Shown: piece after piece, positions 23,931 to 33,012 of the stretch
Layout: every line of letters begins with the position of its first letter
How positions within the stretch are numbered: the stretch's first letter is position 1
Assembly (NCBI GenBank): GCA_937915765.1
Contig: CALGHE010000092.1
Coordinates: 1 to 42,230, forward strand
DNA from: an uncultured Bacteroidales bacterium
Lineage (GTDB): Bacteria; Bacteroidota; Bacteroidia; Bacteroidales; Paludibacteraceae
Direction of reading: 5' to 3'
DNA: 42,230 bases
Position numbers and translations under genes: made by a program
Notes under the pieces: generated by a model
What the model was told of the DNA's origin: nothing
Databases searched by the model: none
The model's input: the letters and a program-made list of their open reading frames with translations, nothing else

Positions 23931-26906
23931 ATGGCAACGCATATACCTTTTCTTAAACATGTGGCAGAAGATTTGCTCCGCAGATTCGGCGAAGACATGT
24001 CTGACATTACGGTAGTTTTCCCAAACAACCGCGCTCAGCTGTTTTTCAACAATCATTTGGCCTTATTGGCGGGCAAACCTGTCTGGACTCCCCAATACAC
24101 AACAATTCTGGACTTGTTCCGCAAATGTTGTCCGGGACTTGACGTTGCTGATAAAATAAAACTTGTGAGCGAACTGTTCAACTCCTATAAAAGAAACTTC
24201 GGCGGAAACGAATGTTTTGACAAGTTCTATTTCTGGGGAGAAATTCTGCTAAGCGACTTTGACGACGTGGACAAAAACTTGGCAGATGCCCAAAAACTCT
24301 TTTTGAATATAAAAGAACAAGCAGAATATTATGACGACCTGAGCCATCTTGACGACGACAAGCAGATGGCCATACAGCAGTTCTTCCAGAATTTTTCAAT
24401 CGATAATTTAACAGAACTCAAAGAGCGTTTTATTGCGTTATGGGACTCGCTATACTCTATCTACAATGATTTAAAACAGAATCTTGAAGAGCAGAACATC
24501 GCTTACGAAGGCATGTTATTCCGCAAAGCCGTCGAACGTCTGAAGTCGGAAGGTGTAGAATTAAACTCAAAAAAGTACGTTTTCATCGGTTTTAACGTTC
24601 TAAACGAATGTGAGAAACTGCTGTTTTCAATCCTCGAAAAGCGCGGCCAAGCACTTTTCTACTGGGACTACGACGAATTTTACGTCTCAAAAGAAAAGCA
24701 CAAGCAGTTTCACGAAGCCGGGACATTCATGAAGGAAAATCTTGAAAGATTCCCTAACGCCCTCGACGACAAGAATATCTTCCGGCAATTTAATGTGGGC
24801 GAAGAGCGCGATGTGACGTTTATAAGCGCCTCTTCCGAAAACTCTCAGGCCAAATATCTCTCAAAATATTTAAGAGAGAGAAAGGAAAATGGCGAGCCAG
24901 ACAGTCATATTGCCGTTGTGCTGTGCAACGAAGGTCTGCTGCTCCCCGCCCTTCACTCAATTCCGAACGAAATTGAGCACGTAAACGTGACGATGGGCTT
25001 CCCGCTCCTTCAGACACCGGCGTTCAGCCTTGTGCAGGTGCTGTTAGCCATGCAGCTGCCGAATATAGAAGGCAGACGCTCGTTCTACTACGGACATATT
25101 CTGCCGGTGATAAAACATCCGTACATACGCACAATAGCGCCAAACGTTGACATTATAGCAAGGACGATAGAAGAAAACCATCTGTTTAATCTGACAGAAG
25201 AGGAACTTCTTTCTATCGCTGGAGATGACGACAACGGATGCATCAAAAAGATTTTCAGACAGATATCAGGCGATTCGCAAGAGGCGTCTGCAAAACTTTG
25301 CAGATGGCTAACCGAAATTTTAGAATTGGTGATGTCCAATTACAAAACAAGCAAAGAGGCAAATCTAGAAAAACAGTTTCAAAATATAGAGGCGGAAGAT
25401 GTCAACGCCATATACGGAGACCTTTACAAAGAAGCATTGTTCCGCACCTACACAAAAGTCAACAGAATGCTCTCCTTAATAGAGAATGACAAGATAGACA
25501 TCACCACCCCTCTTCTTGCAAAGCTTCTGCGTCAGATACTTGCAACACTGACAGTTCCGTTCAGCGGAGAGCCTGTCAAAGGGCTGCAGATCATGGGGTT
25601 CCTAGAAACTCGTAATCTTGATTTTGACAACGTCATACTCCTTTCTGTCAACGAAGGCGTTCTGCCATCATCCGGCAAAGAGAGCTCTTTCATCCCTCGA
25701 AATCTAAGGAGAGGTTACGGACTTTCCACTATAGAGCACAAAAACTCGCTCTACGCATACTATTTTTACCGCTTTTTGCAAAGAGCGAAAAACATCACGA
25801 TGCTCTACAACACGTCAACCGACGGGACAAGCAAAGGGCAGATGAGCCGTTTCATGCTGCAGCTGCTTGCCGAAACTAAATTCGACATCAAGCACAAAGA
25901 GATTAGCCCAGGCGTGCAAATGTCTGAGCCTCAACGCATAGACATCAAAAAAACAAGAGATGTGCTAGATTTCATGAAGAAGAAATATACAGCTACCAGC
26001 TCTTATTTCTCTCCAAGCGCTCTGAACTGCTATCTGGACTGTCCTCTGAAATTCTACTTTAGGCACATCTTAGGCTTGAATGTAAAAGAAGAGCTGAAAG
26101 AAGAGGTTGACGCTCCTATGTTCGGCACGCTTTTTCACTATGCTGCCGAATATTTTTACAAAAACAAGTTGAACAAGATTGGCAAGGTCATAAACAAGTC
26201 TGACCTTGAGCCATACATTAATAAAAAGCACCCGGATATTGAAGACTGTGTGGACTGCGCATTCAAGAAAGAGTACTTCAAAATAGACGAAGACAAACTT
26301 GCGTCTGCTCCGAAGCCAAAATATAACGGAGAGCAGCTCATCAAGCGCAAAGTCGTAATTGACTTCCTTTCTAATTTGATAAACATAGACTACAACCATG
26401 CGCCTTTCTCTATATGTGCATTGGAGCAATCTGTGTCTGACAAAATCTGCATTGATAATTTAGAATACAATATAGGCGGGAAGATAGACCGAATAGACCT
26501 AAAAGAGGGGGTTCTACGAATTGTAGATTACAAAACGGGAGGCTCTCCTGCCAGTTTTGAAGATGTCGAAGGACTCTTTGACAAGCAAAAGGTGTCTCGC
26601 GGGAACTACATCTTTCAGGCTTTTTTCTACTCTTCCATTGTGGCAAAAAAGAGTTGCGACTATAAAGTCAAGCCTGCGTTGCTGTACATACATAAATTCA
26701 TTCCAAACCAAAATTTTAATCCTGACATCAAAACCACGGACAAAGGAACAGAATATATTGAATCCATCGATAAATTTCAGGAAGACTTTGACTCAAAGCT
26801 AAGAGAGTTAATCACTGAAATACTCGATGAAAACGTACATTTCAACCAAACAGAGGTTGAAAAGAAATGCAGTTACTGCGACTTCAAGAACATTTGCAAA
26901 AAATAG
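23931..26906 (+). CDS. AddB-like PD-(D/E)XK nuclease with iron-sulfur cysteines
   Basis: A 991-residue protein resembling the AddB subunit of AddAB helicase-nucleases, which process double-strand breaks for recombination. The N-terminus has a degenerate P-loop-like VVFPNNRAQLF segment, as in AddB-type inactive helicase halves. The C-terminal nuclease shows GGKIDRIDL and VDYKTGG (Asp and Lys of the PD-(D/E)XK core, near 850-868). Four cysteines fit the AddB 4Fe-4S clasp: one in ALNCYLDCP (near 698) and C980, C983 and C989 in CSYCDFKNIC. The ATG at 23931 is chosen because the frame open upstream runs into the tRNA terminator. An AddA helicase partner, often adjacent, is not in this window. It is the first gene of a probable four-gene operon. 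Confidence 0.85.
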   Translation: MATHIPFLKHVAEDLLRRFGEDMSDITVVFPNNRAQLFFNNHLALLAGKPVWTPQYTTILDLFRKCCPGLDVADKIKLVSELFNSYKRNFGGNECFDKFYFWGEILLSDFDDVDKNLADAQKLFLNIKEQAEYYDDLSHLDDDKQMAIQQFFQNFSIDNLTELKERFIALWDSLYSIYNDLKQNLEEQNIAYEGMLFRKAVERLKSEGVELNSKKYVFIGFNVLNECEKLLFSILEKRGQALFYWDYDEFYVSKEKHKQFHEAGTFMKENLERFPNALDDKNIFRQFNVGEERDVTFISASSENSQAKYLSKYLRERKENGEPDSHIAVVLCNEGLLLPALHSIPNEIEHVNVTMGFPLLQTPAFSLVQVLLAMQLPNIEGRRSFYYGHILPVIKHPYIRTIAPNVDIIARTIEENHLFNLTEEELLSIAGDDDNGCIKKIFRQISGDSQEASAKLCRWLTEILELVMSNYKTSKEANLEKQFQNIEAEDVNAIYGDLYKEALFRTYTKVNRMLSLIENDKIDITTPLLAKLLRQILATLTVPFSGEPVKGLQIMGFLETRNLDFDNVILLSVNEGVLPSSGKESSFIPRNLRRGYGLSTIEHKNSLYAYYFYRFLQRAKNITMLYNTSTDGTSKGQMSRFMLQLLAETKFDIKHKEISPGVQMSEPQRIDIKKTRDVLDFMKKKYTATSSYFSPSALNCYLDCPLKFYFRHILGLNVKEELKEEVDAPMFGTLFHYAAEYFYKNKLNKIGKVINKSDLEPYINKKHPDIEDCVDCAFKKEYFKIDEDKLASAPKPKYNGEQLIKRKVVIDFLSNLINIDYNHAPFSICALEQSVSDKICIDNLEYNIGGKIDRIDLKEGVLRIVDYKTGGSPASFEDVEGLFDKQKVSRGNYIFQAFFYSSIVAKKSCDYKVKPALLYIHKFIPNQNFNPDIKTTDKGTEYIESIDKFQEDFDSKLRELITEILDENVHFNQTEVEKKCSYCDFKNICKK

Positions 26907-26914
26907 GTATTTAT

Positions 26915-28858
26915 ATGAAACATATTGCTTCTTTTATCATTACATCTTTTATCGCGAGCATGAATTTATTCGCGCAAGACATCAGTTTGCTTGACGGAAC
27001 GATACTTCACAACATAAGTGATAAAACCAGTGTGCCGGAGAATGTTTTTGACGGCGACATCAACACGCATTTAGAGACGTCCTCTGCCGGCGGACGTTGG
27101 GTCGGTCTTGACTTAGGCTCCGCTCATGTTATAACAGACATAGAATTTGCCCCGCAAGACAAGAACGCCGAAAAGATGAACTTAGGAGTGTTCGAAGGCG
27201 CAAATTCTGCCGATTTCACCGATGCAATCCCAATCCTGATGATTAAAGAGACGTGCGCAAACGGCGAAATGAACCATCATACAATAAACTGCACAAGAGG
27301 GTTCAGATACCTACGCTACGTTTCGCCCTACAACGGCTACTGCCGTGTCGCGGAGATCAAATTTTACGGATACGAGTCAGCCGGCAACGACTCCGTCCTT
27401 TACCAAGCCACAAATCTGCCCACTGTTGTCATCCATACAGAAAACAGCAAAGATGTAGTCACGAAAGCCGAATATCTTAAAGGCATAGCCTCTTTCATCT
27501 CAGAAAACGGCACAAAGCTGCATTCAGACTCGCTGCAAATAAAAGGCCGCGGAAACGCAAGTTGGGGATTTCCGAAAAAGCCTTACAGAATGAAGCTGAA
27601 CAACAAAAAGAAACTATTAGGCTCTCCTTGCAAAGCCAAAAATTGGACCCTACTAAGCAATTATGGAGATAAAACGCTGATGCGTAATCTCTTGGCTTTC
27701 AACATAAGTAAAAAATTTGAAATGGAATACACTCCGGCCGGACAGCCAGTAGATTTGTTCTTGAACGGAGAATACAAAGGCAACTACCAGCTATGCGACC
27801 ATTTGGAAGTGAAGAAAAACAGAGTGGAGGTTGAAGAGTTTGAAGACGATTCCATTATAGACAACATCACCGGCGGATATTTGATAGAGATAGATGCAAA
27901 CTACAGCGCTGAAACCGTGTGGTTCAGTTCGAAAAAAGGGAATCCGGTTGTTGTTAAATATCCGAAAGATGACGAAATAACCCAAGACCAACTTGATTAT
28001 ATCAAAAACCATTTCAACACAATGGAAGAAGCTCTCTTCTCCGAAAACTATACAGACCCTGCATCTGGATATAAAAAGTATCTCGACATAGAATCGTTTG
28101 CCAAACATTTCATAATTGGCGAACTGTCTGGCAATACAGACACTTATTGGAGCGTCTATATGTACAAGCACAGAGACGACGATAAATTTTACACCGGCCC
28201 CGTTTGGGACCACGACTTATCTTTCAAGAACGACAACAGGACACATACATTCTTAGACAACCCTACAAACTACGTCTATGCCGCAAAAGGCTCTATTGCA
28301 GGAAAGATGAATCTCTTTGTCAATCGAGTGCTGTCCGACCCCGAATTTGCAGACACACTTACACACATCTGGAGCAAATACCGCAATTCGGGAGCTATAA
28401 GCGTAGACTCTCTGGTTAAATTCGTCGATGAAATGGAGATTTTATTAGACGAATCTCAAAGACTGAATTTTATGAGATGGGATATACTAAACAAAAAAGT
28501 TCACCAAAATTTCCAAGCTCTTGGTTCTTACAATGCAGAGGTTGATGTTGTCCGCTCTTACCTTGCTCCGCGAATTTCATGGTTAGACGATAAAATAGGA
28601 CTAATAGCAGACAGTTCTTCTACTGCAGAACCTACATTCATCAAAAATGTAATTGTTGACAACGGAAATATAATCCTGAAAGGATACAAGCACAATAGCA
28701 ACGTTCACGTTTACAATGCGCAAGGAATACAGGTCTATTCCGGAACACACACGGGACGGGCCTCTTACGTCACAGATCTGCAAAGTGGCGTTTACATCAT
28801 CAAAATTTACGAACAAGACACAATTTTCATCCATAAAGTGTTAATAAACAATAAATAA
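26915..28858 (+). CDS. CotH-family secreted protein with F5/8-type discoidin-like domain
   Basis: A 647-residue exported protein. A signal peptide (1-20, MNLFAQ) is followed by an F5/8 type C-like sandwich (about 25-165; DGDINTHLETSS and WVGLDLGSAHVI are typical), then a CotH domain (about 185-510) with RGNASWGFPKKPYRMKL and the metal-binding GPVWDHDLSF segment. CotH proteins are atypical kinases that phosphorylate spore-coat proteins in Bacillus; in Bacteroidota their substrates are unknown. The last ~75 residues (NVHVYNAQGIQVYSG ... LQSGVYIIKI) look like a T9SS sorting domain. It starts eight bases after the nuclease gene and ends one base before the CHASE2 gene. Confidence 0.85.
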   Translation: MKHIASFIITSFIASMNLFAQDISLLDGTILHNISDKTSVPENVFDGDINTHLETSSAGGRWVGLDLGSAHVITDIEFAPQDKNAEKMNLGVFEGANSADFTDAIPILMIKETCANGEMNHHTINCTRGFRYLRYVSPYNGYCRVAEIKFYGYESAGNDSVLYQATNLPTVVIHTENSKDVVTKAEYLKGIASFISENGTKLHSDSLQIKGRGNASWGFPKKPYRMKLNNKKKLLGSPCKAKNWTLLSNYGDKTLMRNLLAFNISKKFEMEYTPAGQPVDLFLNGEYKGNYQLCDHLEVKKNRVEVEEFEDDSIIDNITGGYLIEIDANYSAETVWFSSKKGNPVVVKYPKDDEITQDQLDYIKNHFNTMEEALFSENYTDPASGYKKYLDIESFAKHFIIGELSGNTDTYWSVYMYKHRDDDKFYTGPVWDHDLSFKNDNRTHTFLDNPTNYVYAAKGSIAGKMNLFVNRVLSDPEFADTLTHIWSKYRNSGAISVDSLVKFVDEMEILLDESQRLNFMRWDILNKKVHQNFQALGSYNAEVDVVRSYLAPRISWLDDKIGLIADSSSTAEPTFIKNVIVDNGNIILKGYKHNSNVHVYNAQGIQVYSGTHTGRASYVTDLQSGVYIIKIYEQDTIFIHKVLINNK

Positions 28859-28859
28859 C

Positions 28860-30008
28860 ATGAAAAGCAAACTGAAATTATACACATTTCACAGCATCTG
28901 GATTCTGATATTGACAATACTCATCTGCGTATTTGTCAAGGCTCTAAGTTTCAGCACCATGTTTCTGGACCCAATCGGACAGGCTCTGAACGGGTTCCGT
29001 TTTACCGACACTTATTTCTACGTGCAGAACGCTGACTCCAAGACCTCAGACTACAATCCGGACATTCTGCTATTCGACATATCGAACTGCTATTCTCGCA
29101 CAGAAATTGCGGCGGCGCTGCAACGAATCAGCGACCTTAAACCCAAAGCAATAGGGATGGACGTCATATTCGGACAAGGCGGTGTGCAAGACTCCATATC
29201 AAACGACAGTCTGATACGTGTCGTGCAAAGAAGCCCAAAACTCGTGACTGCCATGCGCGTGATACAAAGCCAAAACGGGTTCAGTTTAGAGCGCTCGTTC
29301 TTTGCCGACACCACTAAGTGCTCCGAAGCTTGCGTAAACGTAGAGAACGAAACCGTAAGGACATTCGGATCTACTGTGACGGTAGGCAACCTCACTCTTC
29401 CGTCGTTTGCCGGAGAAATAGTCAAAATGGCTTACCCAGACATGTACGACGACTTCGTGAAGAGAGGCAATAAAACCGAACTCATAAACTACAAAGCGCT
29501 CTCTTTCGACAAGATTCACATCTATGAACCTTTTGACACGTTCGACATTGAAGACAGAATTGTCCTGATTGGCGACTTTGAAGATTTGAGAGACTTTCAT
29601 GGAGTGCCGGCTATGATAGACGGCTCAAGACGTATTCCCGGCACCACAATTCACGCTTATGCAATATCAACAGTGACAAAAGACAGACTGATAAATCAGA
29701 TGACCGACACAGAAGGGCTTCTTATCGGGATTGCGCTTACTTTCCTCTTCAGCATAGTCTGCGCGCGCACGTTTCTGAAGTATGACAAAGTGAGCGGACT
29801 GCTCGTGAACGTCTGGCAATTAATTCTGCTGTTCTTCCTAACAATTATAGGCGGAATTGCGTTTCTTAGATGGAACACAAACCTAAATCTGCTATATGCG
29901 ATGCTCGGCACTGGGCTTGTCGGATTTACAGCAGACCTCTGGTTCTGTTTTTCAATTACAAAAATTTACAAAAACACATTTGGACGTATAGAGCCAAAAA
30001 TTAAATAA
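28860..30008 (+). CDS. CHASE2-domain membrane protein without output domain
   Basis: A 382-residue protein: an N-terminal transmembrane helix (about 12-32), an extracytoplasmic CHASE2 sensory domain (about 40-280, with DILLFDISN, KAIGMDVIFG and DRIVLIGDFED elements) and two to three C-terminal transmembrane helices (about 285-370). CHASE2 normally senses extracellular signals for an attached kinase, cyclase or diguanylate cyclase, but here the protein ends shortly after the last helix, so signalling would need a partner. It follows the CotH gene by one base, which suggests linked expression. Ligand unknown. Confidence 0.82.
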   Translation: MKSKLKLYTFHSIWILILTILICVFVKALSFSTMFLDPIGQALNGFRFTDTYFYVQNADSKTSDYNPDILLFDISNCYSRTEIAAALQRISDLKPKAIGMDVIFGQGGVQDSISNDSLIRVVQRSPKLVTAMRVIQSQNGFSLERSFFADTTKCSEACVNVENETVRTFGSTVTVGNLTLPSFAGEIVKMAYPDMYDDFVKRGNKTELINYKALSFDKIHIYEPFDTFDIEDRIVLIGDFEDLRDFHGVPAMIDGSRRIPGTTIHAYAISTVTKDRLINQMTDTEGLLIGIALTFLFSIVCARTFLKYDKVSGLLVNVWQLILLFFLTIIGGIAFLRWNTNLNLLYAMLGTGLVGFTADLWFCFSITKIYKNTFGRIEPKIK

Positions 30009-30019
30009 ATTTATATAAT

Positions 30020-30661
30020 ATGAAAAAGAAAACTTTATTTGCGATGGCCGCATTTGCTTTGGCTGTCTTGTTTCTAAACAGTTGCGGGAACTGCAACGAA
30101 AATGGCAAAACTGAGTGCGAAAAGGCTCAGCAATGCGAAAAGTCGATGTCTGCTCTTGACTGCATAATGACTCGCAAAAGTGTGCGCAGTTACACAGACC
30201 AGCCGGTAGAAGACGAGAAAATAGAAAAGATTCTTCGTGCCGGAATGGCAGCGCCTTCTGCCGTAAACAAACAGCCGTGGAAGTTCGTAGTTATAAAAAA
30301 CAGAGAAGTGCTTAACAAACTTGCAGAAGCAAACAGAGGCACAAGAATGGCAGCACAGGCTCCTCTTGCCATTGCTGTTTGCGGCGACACAACCAAAGCT
30401 ATCGAGGGCGAAGGACGCGAATTTTGGGTGCAGGACGCTTCTGCAGCCACAGAAAACATTCTTCTTGCAGCTCACTCTCTTGGCTTAGGTGCTGTATGGA
30501 CTGGCATTTACCCCATCAAAGAAAGAACAGCTGAAATAGGAAAGATACTGGAACTTCCTGATTATCAAATTGTATTGTGCGTAATTCCAATCGGATACCC
30601 TGCAGAAAACCCTGAGGTAAAAGACAAATGGAATACAGACAACATAAAATACATAAACTAA
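30020..30661 (+). CDS. Nitroreductase-family protein with a lipoprotein signal
   Basis: A 213-residue protein. The N-terminus is a type II signal peptide: MKKKTLFAMAAFALAVLFLNSCG, with lipobox LNSC and the lipid-bearing Cys near residue 22. A Cys-rich linker (CGNCNENGKTEC) leads into a complete FMN-dependent nitroreductase domain beginning MTRKSVRSYTDQPV, with the FMN-binding APSAVNKQPW segment and a late LGAVWTGIYP segment. Nitroreductases are usually cytoplasmic, so an envelope-anchored form would need a flavin and an electron donor outside. It is 11 bases after the CHASE2 gene and is followed by a terminator, ending the operon. Confidence 0.85.
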   Translation: MKKKTLFAMAAFALAVLFLNSCGNCNENGKTECEKAQQCEKSMSALDCIMTRKSVRSYTDQPVEDEKIEKILRAGMAAPSAVNKQPWKFVVIKNREVLNKLAEANRGTRMAAQAPLAIAVCGDTTKAIEGEGREFWVQDASAATENILLAAHSLGLGAVWTGIYPIKERTAEIGKILELPDYQIVLCVIPIGYPAENPEVKDKWNTDNIKYIN

Positions 30662-30670
30662 CATCACAGA

Positions 30671-30700
30671 AGCGAGGTGTTTTTATAACGCCTCGCTCTT
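30671..30700 (+). terminator. Terminator after the nitroreductase gene
   Basis: AGCGAGGTGT (30671-30680) pairs with ACGCCTCGCT (30688-30697) with one G-U over a seven-base loop. The following T-run is short. Confidence 0.65.
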
Positions 30701-30719
30701 CTTAAAATAACTTTTTACA

Positions 30720-31382
30720 ATGGATGTTAAAATTGAAGAATCATGGAAAGAGGTTTTGAAAGACGAGTTTGAGAAGCCTTATTTCAAAATACTCACAGAT
30801 TTTGTAAGAAAAGAGTATCAGACACAAACTGTATATCCGCCAGCAAAACTTATATTTAACGCGTTCGATCTCTGTCCGTTCGACAAAGTCAAGGTTGTGA
30901 TAATAGGTCAAGACCCTTATCACGGTCCGGGACAAGCACACGGTCTATGCTTTTCCGTAAATGACGGCATAGACGTGCCGCCTTCTCTTGTTAACATCTA
31001 CAAGGAGATTAAGGAGGATTTGGGCATAGAACCACCGGCAAGCGGCAATCTCGAACGGTGGGCGAAGCAGGGAGTGTTGCTTCTGAACGCAACCCTCACC
31101 GTACGGGCAAGGACCGCAGGCTCGCATCAGAACAAAGGATGGGAAGAGTTCACAGACAGAGCTATCAAAGAGTTGTCTGAGAAAAGAAAAGATGTCGTAT
31201 TTATGCTTTGGGGCTCGTACGCACAGAAGAAAGGCGCTATTATCGACACAAAAAAACATTGTGTGCTGACAAGCGTCCACCCGTCGCCACTCTCCGCATA
31301 CCGAGGCTTTCTCGGCTGCAAACACTTCAGCAAAGCCAACGAATATCTCAAGTCAAAAGGCCTGGCTGAAATATGCTGGTAA
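30720..31382 (+). CDS. ung: Uracil-DNA glycosylase
   Basis: Removes uracil from DNA, the first step of base excision repair. The 220-residue length is normal for family 1. The water-activating motif GQDPYHGPGQAHGLCFSV (catalytic Asp65) and the DNA-intercalation loop HPSPLSAYRGFLGC (catalytic His near 191) are both present, as is LLLNATLTVR. It starts 23 bases after the preceding terminator, and a strong terminator follows at 31392-31439, so it appears to be transcribed alone. Confidence 0.96.
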   Translation: MDVKIEESWKEVLKDEFEKPYFKILTDFVRKEYQTQTVYPPAKLIFNAFDLCPFDKVKVVIIGQDPYHGPGQAHGLCFSVNDGIDVPPSLVNIYKEIKEDLGIEPPASGNLERWAKQGVLLLNATLTVRARTAGSHQNKGWEEFTDRAIKELSEKRKDVVFMLWGSYAQKKGAIIDTKKHCVLTSVHPSPLSAYRGFLGCKHFSKANEYLKSKGLAEICW

Positions 31383-31391
31383 ACACCGCAC

Positions 31392-31439
31392 ATTCAGAGA
31401 CTGTTTAGCAGTATTACACAAACAGTTTCTGAATTTTTC
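31392..31439 (+). terminator. Strong terminator after ung
   Basis: A 15-base-pair stem with a single G-U (31392-31406 with 31420-31434) encloses a 13-base loop and is followed by TTTTTC. Confidence 0.85.
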
Positions 31440-31511
31440 TACCTTTCTCATATTTTGTTCATCCTCGCAATGCGAAACTTTGCAAAAAACTCATATTTTC
31501 TGCCAAACAAA

Positions 31512-31543
31512 TTTCAAAACAACTCTTAAATTTACTAACTTTG
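31512..31543 (+). promoter_or_regulatory. Promoter of the DUF6242-like lipoprotein gene, with a long leader
   Basis: TAACTTTG (31536-31543) is a full -7 match; TTTC at 31512-31515 is at the right place for a weak -33 box. Transcription near 31550 gives a leader of about 158 bases that can form CCGAT/ATCGG, CGGA/TCCG and TGCT/AGCA hairpins; CAGATT (31544-31549) could close on AATCTG (31605-31610). Confidence 0.6.
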
Positions 31544-31660
31544 CAGATTAGAGCGGAGAATATATGGGCTAATATAGTGCTTGAAGCATTTGCCTGACAT
31601 CTTAAATCTGAGTTCAGAATAAAAAACTGCCGATTTCATCGGTTAAACTCTTAGAAACGG

Positions 31661-31711
31661 ATGGATTCCGCACCAAAAAAATTAACGACTATTAAATATA
31701 AATTTAGATGA
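31661..31711 (+). CDS. Possible 16-residue upstream peptide coupled to the lipoprotein gene
   Basis: An ATG at 31661 opens 16 codons (MDSAPKKLTTIKYKFR) ending in a TGA at 31709-31711 that overlaps the ATG of the downstream lipoprotein gene as ATGA. The peptide is basic. Stop-start overlap is the classic layout for translational coupling, but so short a frame may be chance; I see no strong ribosome site before it. Confidence 0.2.
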   Translation: MDSAPKKLTTIKYKFR

Positions 31712-32985
31712 AACACAAACTATTATTTGCGGCATTGGCTTTAGTTAGCATCTCTCTTGGTTCTTGCAAAGATGACGACGAAGAGGACAAGAGGTCTGAC
31801 GACCCTCGAATTCTGAAAATGACTCTGTCTGAATTTCCCGAAGCCACTTTCATCGTAAATGATTACAAAGGTGTCATCTACAATTATGACTCTTTGCCTT
31901 ACGGAAGCCCGACAAACCTGCACCCATATTTTGTAGGACATTCTGCCTTGACTGTTTTTTATGACAGTCTTGGAAACTGGGCCGCATACTCCAACAGCGA
32001 CACAGACCTGAAACTAAACTGCAACGGCGGAATGGTGCGTGCATTATCCGAAGACCAGAGCTCTTTCAAAGATTACAAAATAGAACTTAGAGTTCATCGA
32101 TATGATGTTGATGCGTTTGTGTGGGCGGAATCTGCAAAAGTGCCTGTAAAAGACGGTGTAACTTCATTCAAAACCTTAAAAATAGGCGATGAAATCGTAT
32201 TTGTCTGCACAGCCGCCGGCTCCAACATTGCCTATGCAACAAAAGACGCTAAAAGCTGGGCTGAGAAGAGCGTCAGTGTCGAGGCAAACAAAGCATTAAA
32301 CTGGAAAACATTGTGCGTCTCAGGCAACAAAGCGTATGTTCTTTCTGACAACTCAGACGTGCTCGCTGCCGAATTGCCTGCTTTGGATTTTAAAGCGACT
32401 GGATTGAAGGCGGAAGAAATACTCTTCAATATTGACGGAAACATCTGGACTATTGCCGAAATAGACGGCTCAAGAGCGCTATGCTCTATCGACACAGTTC
32501 AAAACACACTCATCAATGCAGCATCATTGCCAGAGGCTTTCCCTTCCGAACACATAAAGGCGACAGCCTGCAAGTCGGGACAATCAACTTTAGGTTACGT
32601 CTATGGCATAAAAGACAACACAAGCTGTCTATGGGCTATCGACACAAAAGGCAAAGTGACAGAGATTGTGAATGCGGGCAGTTCGCTACCATTGCTCAAA
32701 GGCTTCGAATTTTGCTTCTTCCAATCTAACTTAGGAATGGTCGGAGGTATCGATGAAAACGGGGTTTTCTCTAAAAAATATTACTATACAAAAAGCTCCG
32801 GATTGGATTGGATACACGATTGGCACAAAGATTTGCCCGATGAAATGGGACAAATTTCAGACTTTAACATCATAAATATTTCAGACGACGAGATTCTTCT
32901 ATCTTGCGGAATTGCAGACGGAGTATTTACACCAGCTGTCTGGAAAGGAACTATAAAAGAGAAACTGCTAAAGAGCAATGACTAA
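31708..32985 (+). CDS. DUF6242-like lipoprotein
   Basis: A 425-residue lipoprotein. The signal is MKHKLLFAALALVSISLGSC with lipobox LGSC (Cys20), then an acidic DDDEEDK linker; the acidic stretch right after Cys resembles Bacteroidota surface-export signals for lipoproteins. The N-terminal domain contains YNYDSLPYGSP, which I associate with the Bacteroidota DUF6242 family, and the rest shows beta-propeller-like repeats (for example IAYATKDAKSW and GLDWIHDWH). Function is unknown. It has its own promoter and long leader, and vsr begins 27 bases later with no terminator visible. Confidence 0.65.
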   Translation: MKHKLLFAALALVSISLGSCKDDDEEDKRSDDPRILKMTLSEFPEATFIVNDYKGVIYNYDSLPYGSPTNLHPYFVGHSALTVFYDSLGNWAAYSNSDTDLKLNCNGGMVRALSEDQSSFKDYKIELRVHRYDVDAFVWAESAKVPVKDGVTSFKTLKIGDEIVFVCTAAGSNIAYATKDAKSWAEKSVSVEANKALNWKTLCVSGNKAYVLSDNSDVLAAELPALDFKATGLKAEEILFNIDGNIWTIAEIDGSRALCSIDTVQNTLINAASLPEAFPSEHIKATACKSGQSTLGYVYGIKDNTSCLWAIDTKGKVTEIVNAGSSLPLLKGFEFCFFQSNLGMVGGIDENGVFSKKYYYTKSSGLDWIHDWHKDLPDEMGQISDFNIINISDDEILLSCGIADGVFTPAVWKGTIKEKLLKSND

Positions 32986-33012
32986 AAACTCTTAACGCCA
33001 ACGTGACACAAA

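Noticed and set aside
26867..26914. Longer CotH gene start overlapping the nuclease gene
   Set aside because: The start at 26915 yields a clean signal peptide; the extension would place 16 polar residues before it.
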